From the NCBI GenBank assembly GCA_011392765.1, contig WYCW01000001.1, positions 1,925,714 through 1,989,713 on the forward strand: 64,000 nucleotides of DNA, written 5' to 3'. Under the pieces are notes generated by a model, which worked only from the letters and a program-made list of their open reading frames with translations, made no database searches and was not told where the DNA came from. Positions 27,671 through 38,500 of the stretch are shown here, piece after piece (the stretch's first letter is position 1; the number at the start of each line of letters is the position of its first letter). The position numbers and the translations under genes were made by a program. The stretch is from Candidatus Thiosymbion ectosymbiont of Catanema sp. Cochon2018. GTDB taxonomy: Bacteria; Pseudomonadota; Gammaproteobacteria; Chromatiales; Chromatiaceae.

Positions 27671-28840
27671 ATGTCAACAGACCTTGATCGGGGGCGGATG
27701 CGAGAACGGCATGCCCAGGCGGCGGACTGGGTCGAGCGCATCCTGGGCCGGGAATGCCGGTTGGAATCGGCCTCGAGCGATGCCAGCTTCCGTCGCTACT
27801 GGCGGATTCGTCCGGAAACCCGCAGCTATATCGTCATGGACGCCCCCCCGGTCGCGGCAGACATCGAACGTTTTGTGTGCATCGCCGAGCGGCTGCGAGC
27901 GTTGGGGTTGAACACACCCCAGGTCTACGCCCAGGAGCCCGACCAGGGTCTGCTGCTGCTGGGGGACCTGGGGACACGGTGCTATCTCGATGCCCTGGAT
28001 CAGGAGAATGTGGACCGGCTCTACGGGGATGCCCTGGCGGCCCTGGCGGTTATCCAGGCCTGCGCGTCCACTGAGGGACTGCCCCGATACGATAGCCCCT
28101 TTCTGCGCCGGGAGCTGGAGCTGTTCCGCGATTGGTTGCTCATCCATTACCTGGGATGGGAGCTTTCGGACCTGGAAAACGGGGTGCTGGAGTCGGCCTT
28201 CGAGTTTCTGGTGGAGCATGCCCTGGAGCAACCCCAGGTGTGCGTGCACCGGGATTTCCACTCACGGAATCTGATGGTCACCACCCCGCCGTCGCCGGGC
28301 ATCCTGGATTTTCAGGACGCGGTGGTCGGACCCGTGACCTATGATCCGGTCTCCCTGCTGCGGGACTGCTACATTGCCTGGCCGCGGGAGCGCGTAGAAG
28401 ACTGGGCCCAGGGTTACGCGGCGCTGGCGGTACACTCGGGGATCCTGCGTCCGGAGGACGAGGATCGCTTCATGACTTGGTTCGACCTCATGGGGGTCCA
28501 GCGCCACCTGAAGGCGAGCGGCATCTTTGCGCGCCTGAAGATTCGGGACCACAAGCCCGGTTATCTGGCGGACATCCCCCGCACCCTGGGCTATGTGCTC
28601 GAAGTCGCCCCGGCCTACCCGGAGCTGAGGGCGCTCGCAGACCTGATCCGCGAGCGCGTTCTGCCCGAACTTCCGATCATGGAATTTCCTTCGGGGCCGT
28701 CTTCAAAGCACCAAGACCAGGATAAGGACGCCCAGCAAGACGCGATACAGAACAAAGGGAAACATGCTGACTTTCTCGATGAAATGGAGAAAGAAATGGA
28801 TGGTGAAGTAAGCGACGACGAAGGACAACACAGCGCCTAG
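27671..28840 (+). CDS. amgK: Aminoglycoside-phosphotransferase-fold sugar kinase (AmgK-like)
   Basis: A 389-residue kinase. Core features are ASSDASFRRYWRI (N-lobe), the catalytic loop CVHRDFHSRNLMV with the HxDxxxxN signature, and the metal-binding ILDFQDAVVGPVTYDPVSLL plus RDCY. This matches AmgK, which phosphorylates the anomeric position of MurNAc/GlcNAc in peptidoglycan recycling, and related Cys/Ser-type kinases; the exact sugar is inferred. The usual length is about 340. Here the last 46 codons run antisense through the 3' end of uppP, giving a charged tail (HQDQDKDAQQDAIQNKGKHA) that is probably not ancestral. Confidence 0.8.
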   Translation: MSTDLDRGRMRERHAQAADWVERILGRECRLESASSDASFRRYWRIRPETRSYIVMDAPPVAADIERFVCIAERLRALGLNTPQVYAQEPDQGLLLLGDLGTRCYLDALDQENVDRLYGDALAALAVIQACASTEGLPRYDSPFLRRELELFRDWLLIHYLGWELSDLENGVLESAFEFLVEHALEQPQVCVHRDFHSRNLMVTTPPSPGILDFQDAVVGPVTYDPVSLLRDCYIAWPRERVEDWAQGYAALAVHSGILRPEDEDRFMTWFDLMGVQRHLKASGIFARLKIRDHKPGYLADIPRTLGYVLEVAPAYPELRALADLIRERVLPELPIMEFPSGPSSKHQDQDKDAQQDAIQNKGKHADFLDEMEKEMDGEVSDDEGQHSA

Positions 28841-29521
28841 CCAGAGGGTAAGCCAATCTACGGCGGTGGGGGATTGGATGAGCTGGAGGGTCTCCACGCC
28901 GCCGGCCATGAGGATGGTGGGAATCGCGAGCAGAAACGAGAAGCGGGAGGCGGCCTTGCGGGTCAGGCCCAGGAAAAGCCCCGCGGTAATGGTGATGCCA
29001 GAGCGGGAGGTGCCCGGAATGATGGCGATGACCTGAAACAAGCCGACCAGCAGCGCGCCCCTCCAGCCTAAGCCGTACTCGTCCCGGGAACGACTGCCGC
29101 GCATGTCCGCGAGCCAGAGCAACAGCCCGAAGCCGATGGTAGTACCGGCGATCACCATGGCGATCAGCTGATCGTCTTCCCGCAACAGCTCCAACAGGGA
29201 TTTCAAGGGTAGCCCGAGGAGGATGGCCGGGATACTCGCCACCAGAAGCATCCAGGCGAGCTTGGTATCCGGCGTTGCGGTTGGTCGCACCTTCAGCGAA
29301 TTCACAAAGGCGATGGCTATGGCGACGACCTCGCTACGAAAGTAGAGCACGACCGCAGCCAAGGTGCCGAGGTGAACCGCCACATCGAATGCCAGACCCT
29401 GCCGCTCGTAGCCGAACAGGAGGGGGGCCAGAATCAGATGCCCGGAACTGGAGATGGGGAGAAACTCGGTAAGCCCCTGGACGGTGGACAACAGAGCGAT
29501 TTGGGTAGTTTCCAAGGTCAT
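28703..29521 (-). CDS. uppP: Undecaprenyl-diphosphatase UppP/BacA
   Basis: A 272-residue polytopic inner-membrane enzyme that dephosphorylates undecaprenyl pyrophosphate so the lipid carrier can be reused in peptidoglycan synthesis. The signature loops VQGLTEFLPISSSGHLIL and IIPGTSRSGITITAGLFLGL, which hold the catalytic Glu, Ser, His and Arg, are intact. The start is MTLETTQIALLSTVQGLTEF; five more in-frame codons upstream are possible. Its 3' end overlaps the kinase gene convergently by 138 bases. Confidence 0.96.
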   Translation of the reverse strand: MTLETTQIALLSTVQGLTEFLPISSSGHLILAPLLFGYERQGLAFDVAVHLGTLAAVVLYFRSEVVAIAIAFVNSLKVRPTATPDTKLAWMLLVASIPAILLGLPLKSLLELLREDDQLIAMVIAGTTIGFGLLLWLADMRGSRSRDEYGLGWRGALLVGLFQVIAIIPGTSRSGITITAGLFLGLTRKAASRFSFLLAIPTILMAGGVETLQLIQSPTAVDWLTLWLGAVLSFVVAYFTIHFFLHFIEKVSMFPFVLYRVLLGVLILVLVL

Positions 29522-29884
29522 ACTCCAGGCTGGCAAGGTACTCTAGTACATCGTTTCATTCTATCTTGCATGTCAACAATCTGATTTTATTTTATAAATC
29601 ATTATGTTATATGCTTTCAAGCATGCAAAATAGACTGAAACGGGGTACTAGTACGGATGCTCTCAACTACCGATAGCATTGAGCTGGCAGGATCTCCACG
29701 GAAGCGTTAGCGGCGACGGCGTTTTCCCTTGGCCGCAATGCCTTGGTTCGGACCGGATACATCGCCGAATCCAAAGCGGCGGCGGGCAAGTAGCCTATGG
29801 TAGCACCTTGGTCACACAAATACCGCGGGCTTCTGTCGATGCGGGAGTCAAGGGGGCAGTTATCAGTTGTCAGTTGCTGTGGAC
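29522..29884. other. Intergenic with repeat families B and C
   Basis: No gene. 29646-29702 is repeat B (CTAGTACGGATGCTCTCAAC... CACGGAAG), also at 44512-44567 and inverted at 54222-54284. 29703-29800 is a degenerate family-C sequence (GGCGACGGCGTTTTCCCTTG, AATCCAAAGCGGCGGCGGGC), also seen near 49960 and 56660. Confidence 0.6.
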
Positions 29885-30536
29885 CACACGGACGACATGC
29901 GGGTAGCCCAATGGACAACATGGACGGTATGGACTGCATGGACCAGGGGGCACACAGCAACCCCTGGTCCACGTAGTCCACTTGGTCCATGTCGTCCACG
30001 GCGGCTGCCGTCGTCCCTGGTGGCTCTGCCCAACCCTACAGGTTCGCTGCTGTAGGCCACACGGACGACATGAGGGCAGCCCAATGGACAACATGGACGG
30101 TATGGACTGCATGGACCGGGGGGCACACAGCAACCCCTGGTCCACGTAGTCCACTTGGTCCATGTCGTCCACGGCGGCTGCCGCCGTCCCTGGTGGCTTT
30201 GCCCAACCCTACCGGTTCGCTGCTGTGGGCCACACGGACGACATGAGGGCAGCCCAATGGACAACATGGACAGTATGGACTGCATGGACCGGGGGGCACA
30301 CAGCAACCCCTGGTCCACGTAGTCCACTTGGTCCATGTCGTCCACGGCGGCTGCCGCCGTCCCTGGTGGCTTTGTCCAACCCTACAGGTTAGCTGCTGTG
30401 GGCCACACGGACGACATGAGGGCAGCCCAATGGACAACATGGACAGTATGGACTGCATGGACCGGGGGGCACACAACAACCCCTGGTCCACGTAGTCCAC
30501 TTGGTCCATGTCGTCCACGGCGGCTGCCGCTGTCCC
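29885..30536. repeat. 173-bp tandem repeat, about 3.8 copies
   Basis: Units begin with CACACGGACGACATG at 29885, 30058, 30231 and 30404: spacing is exactly 173 bp each time. Each unit contains a near-perfect stem of about 38 bp. The left arm is a 9-base iteration (ATGGACAAC, ATGGACGGT, ATGGACTGC, ATGGACC), the right arm its inverse (GGTCCACGTAGTCCACTTGG...), with a loop CACACAGCAA between GGGG and CCCC. 173 is not a multiple of three, so no long repeat protein is encoded. It lies between uppP and the PPTase. Confidence 0.9.
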
Positions 30537-30942
30537 TAGGTAGATGTTGGGCTGGTTAATCGGAAAGAAATTTATACGCGCCCGCCCTACCCTCTTCTCC
30601 CTGCCCCCTGAATTGTTGGGCACGACGCACCGCCTGCCTGTCGGCACCTGCCTGCCGGCAGACAGGGACAGGTCCCTGGCGCGTCTCATCTCGACTCGTC
30701 GGTCTAAGGCAAAACCGCGCTAGGATTCCTTGAGGGACCTGCATCTTTAACAAATGAGTCAAGTTTGTGCACTGCACAAAAACAGTTCTGTCTCTTGTTG
30801 GGCGGGAATCGCAAATTATTTGAACCACGGAGACAGACACGGATAAACACGGATTATGATCCGTGTTTATCCGTGTCCATCGGTGGTTCTTCGGTGCGGT
30901 TGGTCACGCCTCGTCGGTCTGAGGCGAAGCCTCGCTAGTGTA
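30537..30942. other. Intergenic: H end, palindromes, element D3
   Basis: No gene. 30566-30590 is a family-H end (AAATTTATACGCGCCCGCCC). 30630-30680 holds GCCTGCC/GGCAGGC palindromes. 30690-30723 is a stray right arm of a D element (CGTCGGTCTAAGGCAAAACC). Then comes the complete D3. Confidence 0.5.
30720..30938 (+). repeat. CTAG-bounded element D3 (ATCCGTG module)
   Basis: Same arms as D1 and D2 (CTAGGATTCCTTGAGGGACC ... CGTCGGTCTGAGGCGAAGCC, GCTAG), but the inner stem-loop is ACACGGATAAACACGGATTA with its inverse ATCCGTGTTTATCCGTG. Closely matches D5 (43873-44089). Confidence 0.85.
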
Positions 30943-31605
30943 TCAGTCGGCGCTCAAGGTCATAGTTACCCATTCTCCTACCGGGGGCAACCGTTCGCGT
31001 GCCACGGCGGCGATGAATCCGGGCTCGGGCACGCAGTGCTCGATCTGCAGGGTATCCTGAGCTGCCGGTTGGTTACGACCGGGCAGACCGCGACCGTCCA
31101 CTTTGACCGCGGCCTCGAGGGCCGTCCAGGCGATGTAAAACTGCCGCAGTCGGTCTTGCGGGGCCGCGGTGGCGATTCGAGACGCCTGCTCGGGGGTAAA
31201 CATCCTGTCTGCGATGGCGACGACATCCTCACAGGCGCGCATTCGCTCGCAGTCGATGCCGACCGGCGCACCCATGGAAAGGGCCACCAGGGCCAGATCG
31301 CCGCTGTTCGTCAGGTTGAATTCGAGGCCGGAGGAGGTATCTTCGAGGAAGGGTTTTCCCGCCTCCGCGTACTGAAATCCAATCGCCTCGGGCTCGAGAC
31401 CGATGTAGCCGGACAAGATCATACGCAGCCCGGCCTGGGCGCGTACATAGCGTTCGCGGTGGTGGTCGAACCTCAGCTTCGTAGCGCGTTCGGACTCCCG
31501 CGGAGACAACAGAGGCCACAGCCGCGCCGGCGGCACACCCTCGCCTTCGGTGCGGATCTTCCACAGATGCAGCCCATCCGGGAACAAAGGGGGCGGACGT
31601 ACCAT
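30943..31605 (-). CDS. 4'-phosphopantetheinyl transferase (Sfp type)
   Basis: A 220-residue protein that would transfer phosphopantetheine from CoA to the carrier-domain Ser of the NRPS. Motifs: SPRESERATKLRFDHHRERY, VRAQAGLRMIL, KPFLED with FNLTNSGDLALVALS, the metal-binding VGIDCERMR and the FYIAWTALEAAVKVDGRGL stretch (W.xxEA.xK). The start MVRPPPLFPDGLHLWKIRTE is used; the much longer upstream frame is antisense to the sulfur-globule-like gene. It lies opposite to and about 0.9 kb from the NRPS start, and is the only PPTase in the window. Confidence 0.9.
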   Translation of the reverse strand: MVRPPPLFPDGLHLWKIRTEGEGVPPARLWPLLSPRESERATKLRFDHHRERYVRAQAGLRMILSGYIGLEPEAIGFQYAEAGKPFLEDTSSGLEFNLTNSGDLALVALSMGAPVGIDCERMRACEDVVAIADRMFTPEQASRIATAAPQDRLRQFYIAWTALEAAVKVDGRGLPGRNQPAAQDTLQIEHCVPEPGFIAAVARERLPPVGEWVTMTLSAD

Positions 31606-31830
31606 CGGATACCAGTGGTCGACAGGGGGAATTATCTCCAACGGTCTACACCTTTTGCGGGTGGAACCCGGCACACTACTATGCTGATTTTGCGAAAGCA
31701 TCAGCATTCCATAGATAACCGAAATTTGATTTGCCTCAACACAAGGGACTCGTGGCCGAAGTAATCTTTTAGTGGAGCGGACCACTGATGCCGGGGGTCC
31801 GCACGCGACGAGACGATTTGGAGGAAACAA

Positions 31831-32178
31831 ATGATCCGGAACAAGCGCTTCGTGCTGGCCGCTGCCGTTGCCGGCACCACGGCCCTGACCGCGTTCTCGG
31901 CCGAGGCCTTCTTTGGCCCCTTCAACCCAATGCGTGGATGGGGCGGTGGTCCCTATGGCTACGGATGGTACCCCTACTATGGAGGCTGGGGCTATCCCTA
32001 CTATGGAGGCTGGGGCCATCCCTACTATGGGGGCTGGGGCTACCCCTATTACGGAGCCTGGGGTTATCCCCACTATGGAGCCTGGGGCCATCCGTATTGG
32101 GGCGGTGTCCCCTATTTCGGTTATCCCACCGTCACTACGCCGACGCCGGCAACCCCCAAGTCCGGCTCCGACAAGTAA
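31831..32178 (+). CDS. Sulfur-globule-type Gly/Tyr-rich secreted protein
   Basis: A 115-residue protein with a strong ribosome site (GGAGG) and signal peptide [20 protein letters not shown], cleaved near [11 protein letters not shown]. The mature part is six imperfect nine-residue repeats of the form (G)YPYYGGWGx, followed by a Pro/Thr tail. This composition matches the structural envelope proteins (Sgp) of periplasmic sulfur globules in purple and colourless sulfur bacteria. If correct, the host stores S0. Other Gly/Tyr/Trp-rich secreted proteins exist, so the role is a strong inference. A hairpin terminator follows. Confidence 0.75.
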   Translation: MIRNKRFVLAAAVAGTTALTAFSAEAFFGPFNPMRGWGGGPYGYGWYPYYGGWGYPYYGGWGHPYYGGWGYPYYGAWGYPHYGAWGHPYWGGVPYFGYPTVTTPTPATPKSGSDK

Positions 32179-32189
32179 TACCCACCATC

Positions 32190-32212
32190 CTCCCGCGCTA
32201 TCAGCGCGGGAG
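32190..32212 (+). terminator. Rho-independent-like terminator of the sulfur-globule gene
   Basis: CTCCCGCGC-TATCA-GCGCGGGAG followed by TCCCTTTAT, 11 bases after the stop codon. Confidence 0.7.
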
Positions 32213-32311
32213 TCCCTTTATCAGGGCCACCGAATAATAATCACATCCGGCGCATTGGGTCGGCCCCTGTCATCACCTTCCTGTCCGCCTGTTGCCGTCC
32301 CGGATGGGACC

Positions 32312-32484
32312 CAATGCCATTAAGTTAAGCGCTACCGGTCGGCAAACTAAGAGAAGAAACTACGAATCACGCGAATCCTCGCGAATAAGATCCCTCCCTT
32401 CGGTTCGGGATGACAATTTCGCGGAAATTCGCGTGATTCGTAGTTTTCTCTAAATGGCCAACAGCTAACTCAATGGCATTGGGA
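32312..32484. repeat. Palindromic element with GCGAAT/ATTCGC module
   Basis: Outer inverted ends CAATGCCATTAAGTTAAGC and GCTAACTCAATGGCATTG enclose ACTACGAATCACGCGAATCC and its inverse AATTCGCGTGATTCGTAGTT. It has the same architecture as other iterated stem-loops, with a different motif. The start region of the NRPS (CAACTGAATGGCATTG at 32524-32539) resembles its outer end. Confidence 0.75.
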
Positions 32485-32531
32485 TGGGACCCCGGAACTC
32501 AAGTCGCCAGGGACGGCAAGTGCTCAACTGA

Positions 32532-35500
32532 ATGGCATTGACTTCCAACGACAGTAACATGCACTACCCTCTTTCATCTCCACAAGTAGATATTTGGTTC
32601 GACCAGATTCTGCACCCGGATATACCGCTCTACAATATCGTCGGCTATACGCGGATAGCCGGAGCTATTGATCCTGCCCGGTTTGAACAGGCGCTCAACC
32701 GGGTCATTGGGGACCATGACGCACTCCGCATCATGCTCCATGAGGGGAAAGGTCTGCCCACCCAGACCTTTGCCGAACACACTCCCATCACCCTGGAGGT
32801 TCAGGATTTCTCCACCCAGGAAGACGCCCACAAAGCGGCGCTTGCATGGATGAAACAGGAGTTCGTCAAACCATTTCGGCTTTATGACGGATTCCTGTTT
32901 CACTTTGCGCTCTGCAAAATCTCCGACAATTGCTATTACTGGTTGAACAAGTACCATCACCTGATCGTGGATGGATGGGCGACTGCTCTGATCGTCCAAC
33001 GGGTCGCCGCTGCCTATAACGCATTGGTAACCGGACAACTGGGTGAGCCGAAGAAGTATGCGTACCAGGAATTTATCCGAAACGACCAAGCCTACCTCGA
33101 GTCCGGAAAATTCGTCAGAGATCGAGACTATTGGCAAAAGAAATACAGTGACGTGCCACAGCCGCTGTTGGCCCGCCGCTATGCCGACCGGTTCGATGGG
33201 AAAATTGTCCCCAGTCAACGCTCAACTCTGCGCCTCAAACGGTCTTTCTACAATCGGCTGAATGATTTTGCTTCCCGGCACCAGGTATCCACATTCCACG
33301 TTATCTTAGGCGTCCTCTATTGCTATTTTGTCCGCGTCGGTCACCGGGACGATTTTGCCATTGGGTTGCCCATATTGAATCGCAATCATGCCGCTTTCAA
33401 GCAAACGGCAGGTTCCTTTATGGGTATGAGTCCGGCCTGGTTTCGCTTCGGAAGGGACCTGAGCTTTATCGAGCTGGTGGCAGGCATCCGCAAAGAACTA
33501 CAGCGAGATTATCGCCACCAACGTTTCCCTATCGGCACGATCAACCGCCAACTCGGGTTACGCGGCAACCAACAACTGTTCGACCTCACCCTCTCTTATG
33601 CCAAACAAGACTATGATACACATTTCGATGGCGCTCCTGTTCATGCCGTGCTTTTCCCTAACGGTCGTTACCCGCAAGGACACGCACTGTTCGTTTTGAT
33701 TGAAGAATTTCATCGCTATGAAGATGTCAATCTCTATTTCGACTATAACCTGAGCTTCTTTCAGCAAGAAGACATCGAACGTCTGCAAGCACGTCTGGAA
33801 TCATTGCTGGGTGAAATCCTCCGCCGACCGGAGGTGTCGATTCGGCAATTACGGATCGTCTCCAATGCCGAGTTGAAAAAACAGATCGGATTTCATCATA
33901 ACGGTTTTGCCTGCCGTACTATCGAGGAGGGTATCCAACATGTGAAGGACCTGTATGATGTCACTCACATCAGTGAGACTGTATTCGATCAGCATCAAGA
34001 TGCCAGTGTGTGTTTGATCGAGGCGAATACCGATATTCATATCGAACTCGTCGCCGGCCGTCAGGTGGAATCCTTATTAGAGAAAGGCATCGGTTTGTAC
34101 CATGTCTGCTACGAAGTCTCCGGCCTCTTTCTAATGATGGAAAAATTCATCGACAACGGGGCATCGGTGATTTCCGAACCGAAACCCGCGCCGCTTTTCG
34201 ACAATCGATTGGTGGCCTTTCTCAATACCCCTATCGGTATCGTCGAATTGCTCGAAGACACGAAGTCGTTCGGGTATGCAGAGCCCGCAAAACCTGCCGA
34301 ACAGACCATTGCCGTCACTGCCACCTTCACGGCTGACCTATTGAAAGAATCGCTCGACTTTTGGATGCAAGAGCTCGATCTGCCATTCAAGGTCGAATTT
34401 GCACCTTATAATCAGGTCTTTCAGCAGTTACTCGATACCTCCAGCTTGCTCTCCCGAAACGAAACCGGCATCGATGTGGTGCTGGTGCGTTTCGAGGATT
34501 GGGTAAAGTCCACGGACAACGCGATCAGGGAAGCCGAAATCGAGCAAAATGTGCAGAATTTCATACAGGCATTGACATCGGTGGCCCGACAGAAAATCTA
34601 TATTGTCTGCATCTGTCCCACTTCGCCGAACCATCGGCAATGGGAGGATTTTTTAGCGTCTGAAATAGAAGGTATTGGAAGTGTCTATGTGATCAAATCA
34701 TCCAATGTCATCACACACTACCCCGTTTCCCGGATCGAGGACCTACACGCAGAGGACATAGGGCATATCCCCTATACACCAGCCTTTTTTACTGCGATGG
34801 GGACTATGATTGCCCGAAAGATCCATGCCATCAAGCGCGATCCTTACAAGGTGATCGTACTCGATTGCGATGAGACCCTATGGCAAGGCGTTTGTGCGGA
34901 GGATGGACCACTTGGTATTAAAATCGACCCACCTCACCGGGCACTGCATGCCTTCATGGTGACCCGGCAGCAAGCAGGTATTTTGTTATGCCTATGTAGT
35001 AAAAACCAGGAGGCGGATGTGTTTGCCGTCTTCGAGCAGCAAACCGATATGCCGCTCAAGCGCGAACACCTGGTATCCTGGCGCATCAATTGGCAACCCA
35101 AATCCGAAAATCTCAAGTCCTTAGCGGAAGAACTGAACCTGGGGTTGTCGAGCTTTATCTTTCTCGATGATAGTCCGCTCGAATGTGCCGAAGTCCGGGC
35201 CCATTGTCCGGCCGTCACCACCATACAATTACCTGCCGACAGCGACCGGATTCCACAATTTCTCGACCACATCTGGGCCTTCGACCAGTTGAAGACAACC
35301 GGGGAAGATCAACAACGGACCAGGTATTATCAACAAAACCTCCAACGTGATCGCTGGCATCGGGAGGCATTGACCTTTGCCGATTTTCTGGCCGGGCTGG
35401 AATTGGAGACCGAGATTTCAGCCATGACCGACTCCCAGCTCCAGCGGGTCTCGCAATTGACGCAGCGAACCAACCAATTCAACCTCACGACGATTCGACG

Positions 35501-38500
35501 GACCGAGGCCGAAATTCGACAAGTATGCGAATCAGGTCCGTTTGAATCCCTGGTCGTCGATGTAAAAGACCGTTTTGGGGATTATGGTCTGGTCGGCGCT
35601 ATCTTGTTCGAGTCGCTTGCCGATAGCATTCGCGTCGATACCTTTTTATTGAGCTGCCGTGCACTCGGTCGGGGTGTCGAACACCGAATGCTTGCTTACC
35701 TCGGACAAATCGCTACTGAACGTCGATTGGAATCCATCGAGATACTCTATATCCCCACGCCGAGGAATCAAATAGTCCTGGATTTCCTGGAGAGTGTCGG
35801 CAGCCGATTCAAACAACCCGTTCCCCAAGGTTGGCGATTCGACTTCCCCGTCCATTTGGTATCGGAATTGACCTACCATCCTCCGGTTAAAAAGACCTCA
35901 TCTCACAATGCCCCTCGGCGGGAAGAAACTGCGACTCGATCTCCATCCGCGCTGTTCAACCATATTGCAATGGAATTGCATGATGTACCGCAAATCGAGC
36001 AACGGATAAGGTCTCGAAACACACAATCCCCCCAGACAGTGACAGAGACCTATGTTGCCCCTCGTACCCCGGAAGAAGAATTACTGGCGAGTATCTGGGT
36101 CGATGTGTTGAGACTTGAACGAGTCGGTATCCATGATGATTTCTTTGCATCGGGAGGGGATTCCCTGATCGGCACCCAGGTGATATCACGTATTCATGAT
36201 ACCTTTGCCGTCGAATTACCACTCCATGCCTTGTTCGAGGCCCCGACGATCGCCCAATTGAATACACGACTGAATGCGAGGGGGCGTGAGTCGTCTTTAC
36301 CGCCGATAACCCGAGTCGAGCGGGATAAACCCCTGCCCTTGTCCTTTGCCCAACAACGCCTGTGGTTCCTGGATCAACTGGAAAGCAAGAGTGCCACCTA
36401 CAATCTGGCGGCCGCAGTGCGCCTGGAAGGACAACTCGATCCGCAGACACTGGAACGCAGTCTTCAAGCGATGGTCCGGCGTCACGAGAGCCTGCGGACC
36501 AGATTCCCAATCCAGGATGGCGCCCCGGTGGCAGAGATTTCAGATACACCTTTCCGGTTGGACGGAATAGATCTACGCGCCTTATCGGGTGTCGAACAGG
36601 AATCGGAGGTTCAGCGTTTGCTCAAGGAAGAGGCGATGCGGCCATTCGACTTGACAACTGGGCCATTATTCCGGGCGGTACTCTTCCAATCAGGCACTTC
36701 TTCACACATTTTGCAGATTATTGTACACCATATCATTATGGATGGTTGGTCCCATGGTATTTTTATCCGAGAGTGGCGGGTCCTGTATGAGGCCGCTTTG
36801 AAAGGACACGGCTCGCCTTTATCGGAGCTGCCTGTCCAATATGTGGATTTTGCTCACTGGCAACGACAATGGCTGACAAGTGAGGCGCTTGATAAACAAT
36901 ACAGGTATTGGAAACAACAACTCGCCGATGCACCGGCTTTACTGGAGTTACCGACCGACTTTCCACGCCCCCCGATACAGAGCTATCAGGGAGCCAGTGT
37001 CTCGTTTTCACTCTCGGACGGACTAACCGCCCAATTGAAACAACTCAGTCAACAGGCAGATACGACGCTTTTTATGACGCTCTGGTCGGCGTTTGCCATC
37101 GTCTTGTCCCGCTACAGCGGACACAGTGGAAAAACCGATATTGTGATTGGTTCGCCTATCGCGAACCGCACCCATCGGGACATCGAGTCTCTGATCGGCT
37201 TTTTTGTCAACACCCTGGTCTTACGCCTCGACCTGTCCGACAACCCACCATTTGAGAAGGTGTTACGACAAGCGCGACAGGTCGCATTGGATGCCTATGC
37301 CCATCAGGATATTCCGTTTGAACACTTGGTAGAGGCATTACAACCTGAAAGGAATTTGAGCCATGCCCCTTTCTTTCAGGTAATGTTCGTATTACAAAAT
37401 GCGCCCCTCCCTGATCTGGAACTCCCTGGACTGAATTTAACTATTCTGGAACTGGAAAGTACTATCTCCAAATTCGACCTCACGTTGGAGGTCACGGAAA
37501 CGGCCGCAGGTTTGACATGCCGGTTGGAATACTGCACCGGCCTATTCGAACGGGCTACTATCGAGCGTTTGTCCGGTCATTTGCAGACGTTACTGAGCGG
37601 CATTGTAGAGAATCCCAACTTGCCCATTCATGAATTACCCTTACTCACCGAGGCCGAACGGCAACAATTTGTGGCCTGGAATGATACTGCTGTCGACTAT
37701 CCACAAGACCTGTGTATCCACCAACTCTTCGAGGCCCAGGTCGAAAAAACGCCGGAAGCCGTTGCGGTGGTATGTGAAGACCGGCAACTGACCTATAGGG
37801 AATTGAATGCCAGATCCAACCGACTCGCCCGTTATCTGCAAACCTTGGGAGTCAAACCGGAAGTCCTGGTAGGCATCTGTCTTGAGCGTTCTCTTGACAT
37901 GGTGATTGGGCTGTTCGGCATTCTGAAAGCGGGAGGTGCATACCTACCACTCGATCCGGATTATCCGGCGGCACGTTTGGCGTTCATGTTGGAGGATGCC
38001 CAGGTTCCGGTGTTGTTGACCCGATCCGACCTAAAAGAGAAATTGCCGGAAATTCAAGCGCGGATGGTCTGTTTGGATGTTGAAGCAGAAGCCTTGTCAC
38101 AGTTGAATCCTGAAAATTTAGTCGCTGGGGTAAAACCTGAAAATCTGGCTTATGTGATTTATACCTCGGGTTCGACGGGTAAGCCTAAAGGAACCCAGAT
38201 TATTCACCAGGGATTGACCAATTACCTTAGTTGGAGTCTTGAATATTATCAAGTTGCAAAAGAATCAGGGGCACCAGTCCATTCGCCACTTGGGTTTGAC
38301 GCAACTATCACGAGTCTGTTTTTACCTTTATTAGCAGGACAACGAATTGTACTTCTATCCGCTTCGTACGAAGCCGATGCTATTCTTGCCGCTATACAAG
38401 ATTTTCAGAATTGGAGTTTTATCAAGTTGACGCCGGCCCACCTGGAAATACTAAATACCTTATTACCCCGGCAAGAACTGTCTGGTAAAACTCGTTTTCT

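Noticed and set aside
29885-30536. CRISPR array
   Set aside because: Units are uniformly repeated over 173 bp with no short repeat/unique spacer alternation and no cas genes nearby.
29863-30689. Several open frames of 85-217 residues within the 173-bp tandem array
   Set aside because: They arise from the repeat itself, change frame each unit and have no family or ribosome site.
31606-32091. Upstream extension of the PPTase frame to 382 residues
   Set aside because: The extension is antisense to the sulfur-globule-type gene and mirrors its repeats (IVGMAPAS...); the PPTase family start fits MVRPPPLFPDG.
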